NCBI GenBank assembly: GCA_025362795.1
Contig: JANYFE010000054.1
Span: 1-64,000 of the forward strand
DNA length: 64,000 nt
Source of the DNA: Rhodobacterales bacterium
GTDB lineage: Bacteria > Pseudomonadota > Alphaproteobacteria > Rhodobacterales > Rhodobacteraceae
Direction of reading: 5' to 3'
Both the position numbers and the translations under genes were made by a program. Shown here piece by piece: positions 25,804-34,433 of this stretch. Below the pieces are notes generated by a model. The model was not told the origin of the DNA and ran no database searches. It saw only the letters and a program-made list of their open reading frames with translations. Position 1 is the stretch's first letter, and each line of letters starts with the position of its first letter.

Positions 25804-27018
25804 ATGTATCGTGTATCGCCCTTTGTCAGACATTTTGCCACGGCGCTGATCGGTGGCGCGGTTTTGGCGACGGCTTGGGTGAACGTCGCCCCCGCATCTT
25901 ACTATGATGCGATCGAACTGCGGCTCGCCGACCTGTCCGCGCCCGGTTGGACCGGCTTGCCATCGATCACACTGTCCCCCGTCAATCTGGTCTCCGGCCC
26001 CTTGATGGCGCTGTTCATGTTTTTCATCGGCAAGGAATTGTGGGAAGCTCTGGTCTTGGAGCGCGGTGCTTTGGCAGGACGCGCCCGCGCATCGATGCCC
26101 TTGGGGGCTGTGGTCGGCGGCATGATTGGCGCGGTCATGGCCTGGCTGATCTTTTCGCAGCTGTTTGAAACGGCGCAAGAGGCAAGTTTCGGCACTGGCT
26201 GGCCTGTCCCGCTTGGGTCAGATGTTGTGCTGTGCTACGTCTTTGGTCGCGTCACCTTTGGCCGCGACCACCCCGCCCTGCACCTGTTGCTGCTGATCAC
26301 CATCGCCTATGACATTCTGGGCCTCTTGGTCCTGGGGCTTGCCTATCCCGAGGCGGAATTGCGGATGGTCTGGCTGTTGCTACCCCTGGCCGCGATGGCG
26401 CTGACGTGGTTTTTCCACAGTCGCCTTGCGCGGGCCGATGCAACCGAACGCCAGCACCGCCATGCCTATGCTTTGTGGCCCTACGTGATGTTCGGGGCGC
26501 TGTCGTGGCTGGGCGTCGCCCTTTCCGGTTTGCCAGCAGCCCTGGGCCTGCTGCCGATGATCCCGGTCATTCCGCATGCCGAGCGCAGCTTTGGCCTGTT
26601 CGCGCAAGCCGAGGAGTTTCTGAACGACCCTTTGAACCGGCTGGCCCGACTTATGGTCCGGCTGCTGCCGGGGGTGCTGTTCCTGTTTGGCCTGACCCGG
26701 GGCGGTGTCGAATTCGCCGCCTTAGCGCCGACGACGGGGTCGGTGCTGGCGGCACTTTGGCTCGGCAAACCACTTGGCCTTTTGATCGGGGCGCTGGTGG
26801 CCGGGGTTCTGACGGGCAAACTGCTGCCAGACAGCCTGCGCCTGTCCGACCTTTTGCTGATCGCGATCCTGTCCGGTACCGGCTTTACGGTGCCGGTTTT
26901 GGCGCTGGATTCCGCTTTGCCCGGAGGTGCGATGGCCGAGGCGGCGCGGCTTGGTCTGGCGCTCAGCCTGCTGGCCGGGCCGGCCGCCCTAGGCCTGTCG
27001 CGCCTGATCCGCCGCTGA
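25804..27018 (+). CDS. nhaA: NhaA-type Na+/H+ antiporter, divergent active site
   Basis: 404 residues with about 12 predicted helices. The NhaA pattern is visible: LMALFMFFIGKELWEALVLE, GTGWPVPLGSDVVLCYVFGR (Asp equivalent to E. coli D133), LWLGKPLGLL (Lys equivalent to K300), and LLIAILSGTGFTVPVLALDS. The ion-binding pair D163-D164 of E. coli aligns with Tyr-Asp in LLITIAYDILGLLVLG, so one of the two key aspartates is absent. It may use a different ion, a different stoichiometry, or be a relative with another role. Cytoplasmic membrane. It is monocistronic by position. Confidence 0.85.
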   Translation: MYRVSPFVRHFATALIGGAVLATAWVNVAPASYYDAIELRLADLSAPGWTGLPSITLSPVNLVSGPLMALFMFFIGKELWEALVLERGALAGRARASMPLGAVVGGMIGAVMAWLIFSQLFETAQEASFGTGWPVPLGSDVVLCYVFGRVTFGRDHPALHLLLLITIAYDILGLLVLGLAYPEAELRMVWLLLPLAAMALTWFFHSRLARADATERQHRHAYALWPYVMFGALSWLGVALSGLPAALGLLPMIPVIPHAERSFGLFAQAEEFLNDPLNRLARLMVRLLPGVLFLFGLTRGGVEFAALAPTTGSVLAALWLGKPLGLLIGALVAGVLTGKLLPDSLRLSDLLLIAILSGTGFTVPVLALDSALPGGAMAEAARLGLALSLLAGPAALGLSRLIRR

Positions 27019-27218
27019 CGGCGCTGGATTGTCCACGCTTGGCCACATTGCTGCCCGAAACCATCAGTATTGTTTCCATTCAAGCTAGGCTCTACTGAGG
27101 GCCAGCAGCGATCAACCGGTCGTTAACGATAATCGGATAGCCCTGCCATCAGGCCGGGGTCAGCGGTAAAACGGGCGATCAGCGCCCGCAGGGTTCAAGG
27201 GCGGGACGCGGGGCGTGC

Positions 27219-27878
27219 ATGATCGAATTCGTGACTGTCAGCAAATCATTCTGGACTGGCAAACAGCGCAAAGTCATCCTTGACCGGGCCTCGTTCAAGG
27301 TCGAACTGGGCAATTCGCTGGGCATTCTCGCCCGCAACGGCAGCGGAAAGACCACGATCATCAACATGATGGCGGGGCTGGAAAAGCCCGATGAGGGCAA
27401 GATTTTGCGCACGTCACGCATTTCTTTCCCGCTTGGTTTCATGGGCGGTGTGATCGCCAAACATTCCGCCACCGAAAACGCCCGCTACATCGCCCGGCTT
27501 TACGGTCTTGATCCTGACTACGTCGAAAGCTTTTGCCGCTGGCTTTGTGGGATTGCAGAGTATTTTGACCGCCCAGTCGGCGTCTACTCGTCCGGCATGC
27601 GGTCGCGCTTCAACTTCTCGCTGATGCTGGCGCTGGAATTCGATATCTACCTGATCGACGAAGGCATGCCGTCCACCACAGATGTCGAGTTTAACCGCAA
27701 AGCCGGGATGATCCTGCGCGAAAGACTGTCGAAATCCACCGTCATAGTGGTATCGCATCAGCCAAAGACACTGGAACGGTTCTGCCGGTCCGCCGCCGTC
27801 CTGCGCAATGGGCAGCTTTACATGTTCGAAACCCTGGAAGAAGCGAAACGGCTTTATGACTATGAAACTCAAAGTTAA
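27219..27878 (+). CDS. kpsT: Capsular polysaccharide ABC exporter, ATP-binding protein (KpsT-like)
   Basis: 219 residues beginning MIEFVTVSKSFWTGKQRKVI. The Walker A region is LGILARNGSGKTTIINMMAG. The signature is VYSSGMRSRFNFSLML and Walker B FDIYLIDEGMPSTTD, the latter with DEG as in KpsT/Wzt exporters. It supplies ATP hydrolysis for polysaccharide export across the inner membrane. It is followed, with overlap, by a KpsE-like gene and then kdsA. The expected KpsM permease is not adjacent. Confidence 0.88.
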   Translation: MIEFVTVSKSFWTGKQRKVILDRASFKVELGNSLGILARNGSGKTTIINMMAGLEKPDEGKILRTSRISFPLGFMGGVIAKHSATENARYIARLYGLDPDYVESFCRWLCGIAEYFDRPVGVYSSGMRSRFNFSLMLALEFDIYLIDEGMPSTTDVEFNRKAGMILRERLSKSTVIVVSHQPKTLERFCRSAAVLRNGQLYMFETLEEAKRLYDYETQS

Positions 27879-29565
27879 CCGCTTTCGCATCCGCCGCAGC
27901 GACCCGTTGGCTGCGCCCGAACCGGTGCCGCTGGTCCTCAAACCGTTGCAACCGCCGCTGGGCGACCGCGCCTTCTTCCCTTCGGATGACGATGATGGGT
28001 TCGGTGACCAAAGTTTCTTGCCCCCTGAAAATCCCAAGTCAGGGACTGACATAGCACCGCCGCAAGATGGTGCCGCCGCAGAGGATCTGGACGCCATCCG
28101 CCGCGAGGGCCTGACCGGCAGGCAACTGCGTCTGGCGCGCCGCATGGCCCAGAAACACGGCCTGCCCGCCACGTCGGATTTCGACGCCGTTCGCCTGTTG
28201 CGCGGTGCCGGAATCGACCCGTTTCAACGCTCCGCCGTGCTGGAACTGGTCTCCAGCGACAGTGACGAACAACTGGACGCCGCCGCCCAGGCAGATGCCG
28301 ACCAGGCGCTGGCGACACAGTCGGATTCCCGCGCCTTGATCGTGCCGAAACGTGACGCGAACCGCCTGCCGCAAACCGTGAAACTCGCACAACTGCCCTC
28401 GACCGAGGTCCGTGTGGAAGAGGCGCATGTTGCCGAGGTGCGCCGGATTCAAGCCGACATGATGGCCCGCCGCCGCCGCAAACTTGCGATGATGTGGGCC
28501 AAGATCGGCCTGTTTGTCCTGCTGCCGACCGTAGTCGCCGGATGGTACTATTTCATGGTGGCGACCCCGATGTATGCCACCAAGACCGAATTCGTCATCC
28601 AGCAATCCACCGCCACATCTGCCATCTCCAGCTTGTTCACCGGCACCTCGTTTGCCACTTCGCAGGATTCGGTCGTGGTGCAGGGCTATCTGCAATCGCC
28701 CGACGCGATGGAGCGGCTGGACAAGGATCAGGGCTTTCGCCACGCCTTTTCCGATCCGTCGATCGACCCAATCCAGCGGTTGGATGCCAATGCCACAAAC
28801 ACCGCCACCTATGCCTTGTTCAAACGCTATGTGAAAATCGCCTATGACCCGACCGAAGGCGTGATCAAGATGGAGGTATCGGCCTCTACCCCGCAAAAGT
28901 CGGTCGAATTCTCGCGGGCGCTGATTGGCTATGCCGAGGAACAAGTCGATCACCTGACCTCGCGTCTGCGCGGGGATCAGGAAAAAAGCGCCGCCGCCAG
29001 CTTCGCCGACGCGCAGGGCAAACTGGAGGCGACGCAGCGCAACCTCGTGCAATTGCAAGAGAAATACAAAACTCTGAATTCTGATGTCGAGGCGGGACTT
29101 GTCACCACACAGATCGCCACGCTGAACACTCAGATGACCCAGGAACAGCTGTCGCTGGCTCAGATGCAGGCCAACCCGTCCCCCAACAAGGCGCGGATGG
29201 ACCCGGTCGTCCAGCGCATCGCAACCTTGCAGAAACAGATCGACATCCTGCGCCAGAAACTGACGCAGGATGGCACGTCCGGGCCCTCGATCGCTTCCGT
29301 GCAAAGCGAACTGCTGGTGGCGCAGGCCGAAGTGGCGACGCGGCAGATGATGTTGGCGCAGGCGACCACCGCGATGGAAACGTCGCGGATCGAGGCGAAC
29401 CGACAGACCCGCTATCTGTCGGTTTCGGTGGAACCGGTGGCCCCCGATGATCCGACCTATCCGCGCGCCTTTGAAAACACGCTGGTGGTGATGTTGATCT
29501 TTGGCGGCATCTATCTGATGATCTCGATGACCATCGCCATCTTGCGCGAACAAATCTCGGGATAG
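27856..29565 (+). CDS. kpsE: Capsule export inner-membrane protein (KpsE/Wzz-like) with long cytoplasmic N-terminus
   Basis: 569 residues. About 210 residues of Pro/Gln/Asp-rich and basic sequence precede the first membrane helix (KIGLFVLLPTVVAGWYYFMV). A periplasmic region follows with coiled coil (QGKLEATQRNLVQLQEKYKT; the Gln-rich block around residues 440-510) and a C-terminal helix (LVVMLIFGGIYLMISMTIAI). This is the polysaccharide co-polymerase/KpsE-CtrB-BexC arrangement that links the inner-membrane exporter to the outer-membrane channel. The long N-terminal extension is unlike E. coli KpsE. It overlaps kpsT by 23 bases; a second ATG at 27862 is possible. Confidence 0.82.
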   Translation: MTMKLKVNRFRIRRSDPLAAPEPVPLVLKPLQPPLGDRAFFPSDDDDGFGDQSFLPPENPKSGTDIAPPQDGAAAEDLDAIRREGLTGRQLRLARRMAQKHGLPATSDFDAVRLLRGAGIDPFQRSAVLELVSSDSDEQLDAAAQADADQALATQSDSRALIVPKRDANRLPQTVKLAQLPSTEVRVEEAHVAEVRRIQADMMARRRRKLAMMWAKIGLFVLLPTVVAGWYYFMVATPMYATKTEFVIQQSTATSAISSLFTGTSFATSQDSVVVQGYLQSPDAMERLDKDQGFRHAFSDPSIDPIQRLDANATNTATYALFKRYVKIAYDPTEGVIKMEVSASTPQKSVEFSRALIGYAEEQVDHLTSRLRGDQEKSAAASFADAQGKLEATQRNLVQLQEKYKTLNSDVEAGLVTTQIATLNTQMTQEQLSLAQMQANPSPNKARMDPVVQRIATLQKQIDILRQKLTQDGTSGPSIASVQSELLVAQAEVATRQMMLAQATTAMETSRIEANRQTRYLSVSVEPVAPDDPTYPRAFENTLVVMLIFGGIYLMISMTIAILREQISG

Positions 29566-29569
29566 ACCT

Positions 29570-30400
29570 ATGAAAGACGTAAAGATCGGCGGCCTGACGG
29601 TTTCAAACGACAGGCCGCTTCTGGTGATTGCCGGGCCGTGCCAGCTGGAAACCCTGGACCACGCCCAGATGATTGCCGGCGCCATGGCCGAAATCTGTGC
29701 CGCGGCGGGTGCGCAATATGTGTTCAAGGCCAGCTACGACAAGGCCAACCGCACCTCGCTGAACGGCAAGCGCGGCCTCGGCATGGCGGCGGGCTTGCAA
29801 ATCTTGCAGGCCATCAAGGCGATGGGCATGCCGGTGCTCACCGATTTCCACGAACCCGGCCAAGCGGCAGAGGTGGCCAGCGTGGTCGATGTCCTACAAA
29901 TTCCGGCACTTCTGTGCCGCCAGACCGATTTGCTGCTGGCGGCGGGCGAAACCGGGGCGGTGGTCAACGTGAAAAAGGGCCAGTTTCTGGACCCCGCAGG
30001 CATGGCCAATGTGGCGGAAAAGATCGCCTCCACTGGCAATGAACGCATCATGCTGACGGAACGCGGCACCACCTTTGGCTACAACGCGCTGGTCGCCGAC
30101 ATGCGCAGCCTGCCGATCATGGCGCGGACCGGCTATCCTGTCATCATGGATGCCACCCACGCCGTGGCCTTCCCCGGTGGCCTTGGCGACAGTTCCGGAG
30201 GCCAGCGCGAATTTGCCCCGGTTCTGGCCCGCGCCGCCGTTTCGATTGGCATCGCGGGGGTGTTTCTGGAAACCCACCAAGATCCCGACAGCGCTCCGTC
30301 CGACGGCCCGAATATGGTGCGGCTGGACCAGATGCAGGGTCTGATTGACAGCCTGATGGACTTTGACCGCCTTGCCAAAGCAGCACCGTTGCGGGTCTGA
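29570..30400 (+). CDS. kdsA: 3-deoxy-8-phosphooctulonate (Kdo-8-P) synthase
   Basis: 276 residues. Condenses PEP with arabinose-5-phosphate to make Kdo-8-P for LPS and Kdo-linked capsule. YVFKASYDKANRTSLNGKRG is the KdsA hallmark. LLVIAGPCQLET carries a Cys where metal-dependent enzymes (Aquifex C11) have one and E. coli has Asn, so a metal-dependent type is predicted. FGYNALVADMRSLPIM, then MDATHAVAFPGGLGDSSGGQ follow. It starts 4 bases after the KpsE-like stop, so Kdo supply is tied to capsule export. Confidence 0.95.
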   Translation: MKDVKIGGLTVSNDRPLLVIAGPCQLETLDHAQMIAGAMAEICAAAGAQYVFKASYDKANRTSLNGKRGLGMAAGLQILQAIKAMGMPVLTDFHEPGQAAEVASVVDVLQIPALLCRQTDLLLAAGETGAVVNVKKGQFLDPAGMANVAEKIASTGNERIMLTERGTTFGYNALVADMRSLPIMARTGYPVIMDATHAVAFPGGLGDSSGGQREFAPVLARAAVSIGIAGVFLETHQDPDSAPSDGPNMVRLDQMQGLIDSLMDFDRLAKAAPLRV

Positions 30401-30647
30401 CCGCGGCGCTCAGGTTACAGTCCTTTCGTGATGACACGCCTGTTTCGGGACAGGGCACCAGACTCAAGGATGGAAGGGGCTTGGTTCGGGCCCCGGGATG
30501 CGACGACCTTCTGCGCCGCTCTTGGACGTTGACCACCCGGCAGGTGCAGATCAATGCCCCACCCGGATCCCGCCGGAATAGAAATCCGGCGCAAATGTGA
30601 AACGCGGTTTGCCTGACCCTTGCGGCAAGCGGCGACAGATCACGCGC

Positions 30648-31766
30648 CTAAAGATGGGCCAGAACCGATCTTGCGGCTCGCAGACCCGGCGGTGCGCCGC
30701 CGCGTCCCAGCCGTTCCATCGTCAGGTTCATCGCACTGTCTTGCCGTTGGCTCTCCACCAGCAGTTGCAATACCGCCGGGGCGATCAGTTCGGCCCGGCA
30801 GTTCTTGCCCAGAAACTCTGGCACGATGCGGGTTTCGGCGACGAGGTTGACCAGCGTGACCGTGTCGATCCGTGCCGCGCGGCGCATCAACCAGAACGTC
30901 ACCGGATGCATCTTGTAGGCGATCACCATCGGCACCTGATTGGCCGCGAGTTCCAGCGAAACCGTGCCCGAAGCGGCGATGGCAACATTGGCCGCCGCAA
31001 AAGCGGCGCGTTTGCGGATGGGGTCCGTGATGATCTCTGGCTGGATTGGCCAGTTGGCCGACAGGTCGCGCACCAGTTGCGCAACACCGCGTACCGTGGG
31101 CAAAACAACGCGGACCTGCGGATGAGCCACCTTGATATCCGCAAGAACCTCTCCAATCACCGGCGCAAGGCGGGTCACTTCGCCCGCACGCGAGCCTGGC
31201 AGCGCAAGGATAAGCGGGCTTGAACCCGCCATCAGCTGGCGCTCGGCGGGGGTGGCGAGCGGCTCTGCGACCACCGGATGGCCGACGAAATCGCAACTCA
31301 TGCCAGCGGCGGTCATATACGGCGGCTCGAACGGCAACAGCGCCAGAACGTGGTCGATCACCTTGGCCATCTTGGCCGCCCGGCCCGGTCGCCAGGCCCA
31401 GACTGACGGCGCGACATAATGGATGGTGCGCAGGTCGGGTCTGGCGGCTTTAAAGATTGCCGCGACCCGCAGACAAAAATCGGGGCTGTCGATGGTGATC
31501 AGCGCGGTCGGACTGGCAGCGCTTGCGGCTGCGGCTGCCTCGGCAATGCGGCGTTTGAGATGCAGATATTTCGGCAGAACCTCGGCGAGGCCCATCACCG
31601 ACAAATCCTCCATCGGGAACAGCGACGCCAGCCCTTCGGCCTGCATCAACGGCCCGCCGATGCCTTCAAACCGCGTTTCCGGCGCCAATTGGCGCAGACC
31701 TGCCATCAAGGCCGCGCCAAGCCGATCACCAGAGGGCTCTCCGGCGATCAGGAAGAACCGTTTCAC
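30648..31766 (-). CDS. lpxB: Lipid-A-disaccharide synthase
   Basis: Joins UDP-2,3-diacylglucosamine and lipid X in lipid A synthesis at the inner membrane. FFLIAGEPSGDRLGAALMAG is the family start. IHYVAPSVWAWRPGRAAKMA and DFVGHPVVAEPL are diagnostic. About 372 residues from a GTG at 31766 that overlaps the lpxI stop (GTGA). An in-frame GTG at 31778 is the alternative and would add MVAP. It is the last gene of the envelope operon. Confidence 0.95.
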   Translation of the reverse strand: MKRFFLIAGEPSGDRLGAALMAGLRQLAPETRFEGIGGPLMQAEGLASLFPMEDLSVMGLAEVLPKYLHLKRRIAEAAAAASAASPTALITIDSPDFCLRVAAIFKAARPDLRTIHYVAPSVWAWRPGRAAKMAKVIDHVLALLPFEPPYMTAAGMSCDFVGHPVVAEPLATPAERQLMAGSSPLILALPGSRAGEVTRLAPVIGEVLADIKVAHPQVRVVLPTVRGVAQLVRDLSANWPIQPEIITDPIRKRAAFAAANVAIAASGTVSLELAANQVPMVIAYKMHPVTFWLMRRAARIDTVTLVNLVAETRIVPEFLGKNCRAELIAPAVLQLLVESQRQDSAMNLTMERLGRGGAPPGLRAARSVLAHL

Positions 31767-32569
31767 GGGCGCGACCACAAGAACATACCAAGGCGGGCGG
31801 CTTCGGCCTGCATCTCGGCCAAATTCAGGCAGACCACCGATCCTGCCGCGATTGCCACCCCCCCGAGTCCAGCGGCGGCGGCATGGCGGAGCGTGTCGGT
31901 GCCGATGGTGGGCAGGTCGATGCGCCGGTCCTGACCCGGCTTGGCGGCCTTGAAATACAGGCCCCTGCCGAGTCGCGGATCAGGACGCAGGGCGGCGGGC
32001 AGCCCGGCCAGTCCGATCAGCATCGCATCGGTGCCCGGCAGCGCCTCGACCGCAAGGCACAGACCTTGAGCGACACAGGCACCCTGCCCCACGTCCACGG
32101 CACCCAAGGCCGCGACGATGGCAGCGGCGCGCGCTGCATCGGCTTCGTCCCGAGGCGTTACGGCCCCGGCCAACATACCGGGGCCGGGCAGCAAGGCGGG
32201 GGCGATGTCGGCAACCCCTTTGACGGTCAGGTCAGCCTCTTCAAACAGCGCAATCACCTCGCGCAGGGTCGCATCGTCGCCGGCCTGCATGGCACCCAAC
32301 AGGCGGGGCACCAGCTGCGCCGTCCCGGGATCAAATAACGAAGGATCAAGTCGCGGGCGTTGCACGGCCCCCGCAAAGGCAACTTCGGTCACGCCCTGAT
32401 CGGACAAGGCGTTCAGAAAGGGCACAAGCCGTTCAAGGCGGAAGGTGATGTCGGGGGTCATTTCGGGCAAAAAACCATCCAGCGCGCAGATCAGCGGGCG
32501 ATCCGGCAGTGCTGCGATCAAGGCGGCGGGCAAAGCGCCCTGTCCGGCGATCAGGGCCAGACGGGTCAT
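31763..32569 (-). CDS. lpxI: UDP-2,3-diacylglucosamine diphosphatase LpxI
   Basis: 268 residues of the DUF1009/LpxI family, which replaces LpxH in alphaproteobacteria and makes lipid X. The start MTRLALIAGQGALPAALIAA and the C-terminal AAKPGQDRRIDLPTIGTDTL are characteristic; VGQGACVAQGLCLAVEALPG is the catalytic-domain segment. It lies between lpxA and lpxB, the standard arrangement, and overlaps both by 4 bases. Confidence 0.95.
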   Translation of the reverse strand: MTRLALIAGQGALPAALIAALPDRPLICALDGFLPEMTPDITFRLERLVPFLNALSDQGVTEVAFAGAVQRPRLDPSLFDPGTAQLVPRLLGAMQAGDDATLREVIALFEEADLTVKGVADIAPALLPGPGMLAGAVTPRDEADAARAAAIVAALGAVDVGQGACVAQGLCLAVEALPGTDAMLIGLAGLPAALRPDPRLGRGLYFKAAKPGQDRRIDLPTIGTDTLRHAAAAGLGGVAIAAGSVVCLNLAEMQAEAARLGMFLWSRP

Positions 32570-33345
32570 TTCGGCGTCAGAAACGAGCGGTCAGAGGCGC
32601 TCAGGATAAACGCGGCCATCTCGCGGATATGCAGTGAAGGGTTGCCTTCCAGCGCCCGGGCACGGTCAAGAAAGGTGCCGTCGCCACGAGCGAGGCTGTC
32701 ATATGCGGCGCGGAGTGCGTGAATCTCGGCCCGGTCAAGGCCACGCCGCTTGAGACCGATCAGGTTCAGCCCGTCCAGATCACCGCGCGGGCCTTGCACC
32801 AGACCGTAAGGCAGCACGTCATTGGTAACCATCGTGACGGCACCTATAATGGCACCCTGCCCGATTCGCACCCATTGGTGAATCCCGGACAGGCCGCCGA
32901 TGATGACATCGTCACCGATCTGGCAGTGCCCGGCGATGGCAACCTGATTTGCAAGGATCACCCGGTTGCCCAGCTTTGCGTCATGGCCGACATGGCTGCC
33001 GGTCATCAGCAGGCAATCGTCGCCCACTTGCGTGACACCGCCGCCACCCTCGGTCCCGGTGTTCAGGGTGGCGCCTTCGCGGATGCGACAGCGGGCACCG
33101 ACGATCAGCCGGGTGCGTTCACCCTTGTACTTCAGATCCTGCGGCACCTCCCCTACTGTGGCATGCGGAAAAATCACCGTGGCCTCGCCCACCGATGTCC
33201 ATCCGGTGACGACAGCGTGGGATTTCACCTCGACATTGTCGGCCAAAGTGACGTCGGGGCCGATCACAGAAAACGGGCCAATGCTGACGCCCTGCCCCAG
33301 TTGTGCTGCGGGATCAATGATGGCCGAAGGATGGATGCCCGCCAT
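32566..33345 (-). CDS. lpxA: UDP-N-acetylglucosamine acyltransferase
   Basis: 259 residues starting MAGIHPSAIIDPAAQLGQGV. Left-handed beta-helix hexapeptide repeats follow, including the catalytic histidine region LLMTGSHVGHDAKLGNRVIL. QVAIAGHCQIGDDVIIGGLS and the C-terminal helices (LDGLNLIGLKRRGLDRAEIH) complete LpxA. It catalyses the first acylation in lipid A synthesis. ATG 33345 lies one base after the fabZ stop; the longer in-frame extension to 33465 is antisense-like noise over fabZ. Confidence 0.96.
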   Translation of the reverse strand: MAGIHPSAIIDPAAQLGQGVSIGPFSVIGPDVTLADNVEVKSHAVVTGWTSVGEATVIFPHATVGEVPQDLKYKGERTRLIVGARCRIREGATLNTGTEGGGGVTQVGDDCLLMTGSHVGHDAKLGNRVILANQVAIAGHCQIGDDVIIGGLSGIHQWVRIGQGAIIGAVTMVTNDVLPYGLVQGPRGDLDGLNLIGLKRRGLDRAEIHALRAAYDSLARGDGTFLDRARALEGNPSLHIREMAAFILSASDRSFLTPK

Positions 33346-33346
33346 G

Positions 33347-33805
33347 TCAGGCCTTGGGCAGGTCGAACATGGCGGTGAAGGTCGCTTCGGTCGCCAGATC
33401 GCCATCCACCGTGGCGCGCCCCTCGAATTTCCAGACCTTGCCGCCGCCGCGCACCGCTTTGACATGCAGTTCCAGCACGTCGCCCGGCACCACTTTGCGG
33501 CGGAATTTCACGCCATCGACGCCCATGAAGAACACCTTGGCCTGCTTGTCGATCAGCCCCATCGACACGCCAACCAACACGCCAGAGGTTTGCGCCATCG
33601 CCTCGATGATCATCACGCCGGGCATGATCGGCATATCGGGAAAATGGCCCTGAAAATGCGGCTCGTTGTTGGTGACATTCTTGATGCCGATACAGCTTTC
33701 GTTGATCACGATGTCGCGCACCTTGTCGATCAGCAAGAAAGGATAGCGATGCGGGATGATGCGCTGGATCAAGGCAAGGTCGGCGTTGCGGATCGGATCA
33801 GACAT
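33347..33805 (-). CDS. fabZ: 3-hydroxyacyl-ACP dehydratase FabZ
   Basis: 152 residues. [20 protein letters not shown] begins the hot-dog fold, and [20 protein letters not shown] supplies the active-site His with Glu in the central helix. It dehydrates 3-hydroxyacyl-ACP in fatty acid synthesis and competes with LpxA for substrate, so the pairing balances lipid A and phospholipid. ATG 33805 has AAGGAG at ideal spacing. Confidence 0.96.
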   Translation of the reverse strand: MSDPIRNADLALIQRIIPHRYPFLLIDKVRDIVINESCIGIKNVTNNEPHFQGHFPDMPIMPGVMIIEAMAQTSGVLVGVSMGLIDKQAKVFFMGVDGVKFRRKVVPGDVLELHVKAVRGGGKVWKFEGRATVDGDLATEATFTAMFDLPKA

Positions 33806-33869
33806 GGTTGCTCCTTGGCAAAGGCCATTGGTCCTGACTAACAACTTGGGCGCGGCGAGACAACCGGGG

Positions 33870-34433
33870 TCAGGGGTTTGTCAGCGGGGGCGGTCCGGAA
33901 CCGTCGCCCAGTTTGGTGTCCAGTTCGGCGATGGCGCGGTCCGTCACGTCGATGGCGTCAAACGACAGGATCACCGCGTCATGGTTCAAGATCGCATAGG
34001 CTCCGTTCTGGCGCATCAGTTCGGCCAGAACCGGCACGGCGGCGTCAAAGAACTGTTTACGGCCCGCGTCACGGTCGGCTTTCAGCACCGTCGCCTTGTC
34101 CTCTTGCGCCGCGCGTATCTTTTCGACCTTGGCATCGAACGCATCAGCCAAAGCCTGAAAGGCGACGGGTGTCACGGTCTTGCGCTTTTCAGTCAGCGCA
34201 GCCTCTTCCGCGGACAGGTCAGCCTCGATCTTGCGATTCTCGGTGGCAAGGGCTTGGGTTTCGGCCAGCGATTTGGCCTCAAGCGCCTTGCCATACAATG
34301 ATCCACTATACAGCCGGTCCTGATCCAGGGTCAACAACTGGGGCGGCGCACTGGTCTGAGCGACCAACGGCGCCAGCCACCCCACCGCCAACAAACCGAT
34401 CAGACCGACGATCACAACCGCCGGATACCGCAT
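33870..34433 (-). CDS. skp: OmpH/Skp family periplasmic chaperone
   Basis: 187 residues. The signal sequence [20 protein letters not shown] is followed by VDQ-type [21 protein letters not shown] long charged helical hairpin ([20 protein letters not shown]) forms the Skp tentacle, and [20 protein letters not shown] ends the fold. It escorts unfolded outer-membrane proteins to BamA, whose gene is immediately upstream (1-base overlap, TGATG). Confidence 0.88.
   Translation of the reverse strand: MRYPAVVIVGLIGLLAVGWLAPLVAQTSAPPQLLTLDQDRLYSGSLYGKALEAKSLAETQALATENRKIEADLSAEEAALTEKRKTVTPVAFQALADAFDAKVEKIRAAQEDKATVLKADRDAGRKQFFDAAVPVLAELMRQNGAYAILNHDAVILSFDAIDVTDRAIAELDTKLGDGSGPPPLTNP

Noticed and set aside
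28039-29727. Minus-strand open frame of about 560 codons opposite the KpsE-like gene
   Set aside because: It is a shadow of a GC-rich coding gene: no ribosome site, no recognisable domain, and His/Arg/Gly-rich composition typical of antisense frames.
30401-30647. tRNA or small RNA in the kdsA-lpxB gap
   Set aside because: No cloverleaf, CCA end or conserved GTTCGA arm was found; only unremarkable GC-rich sequence with weak stems.
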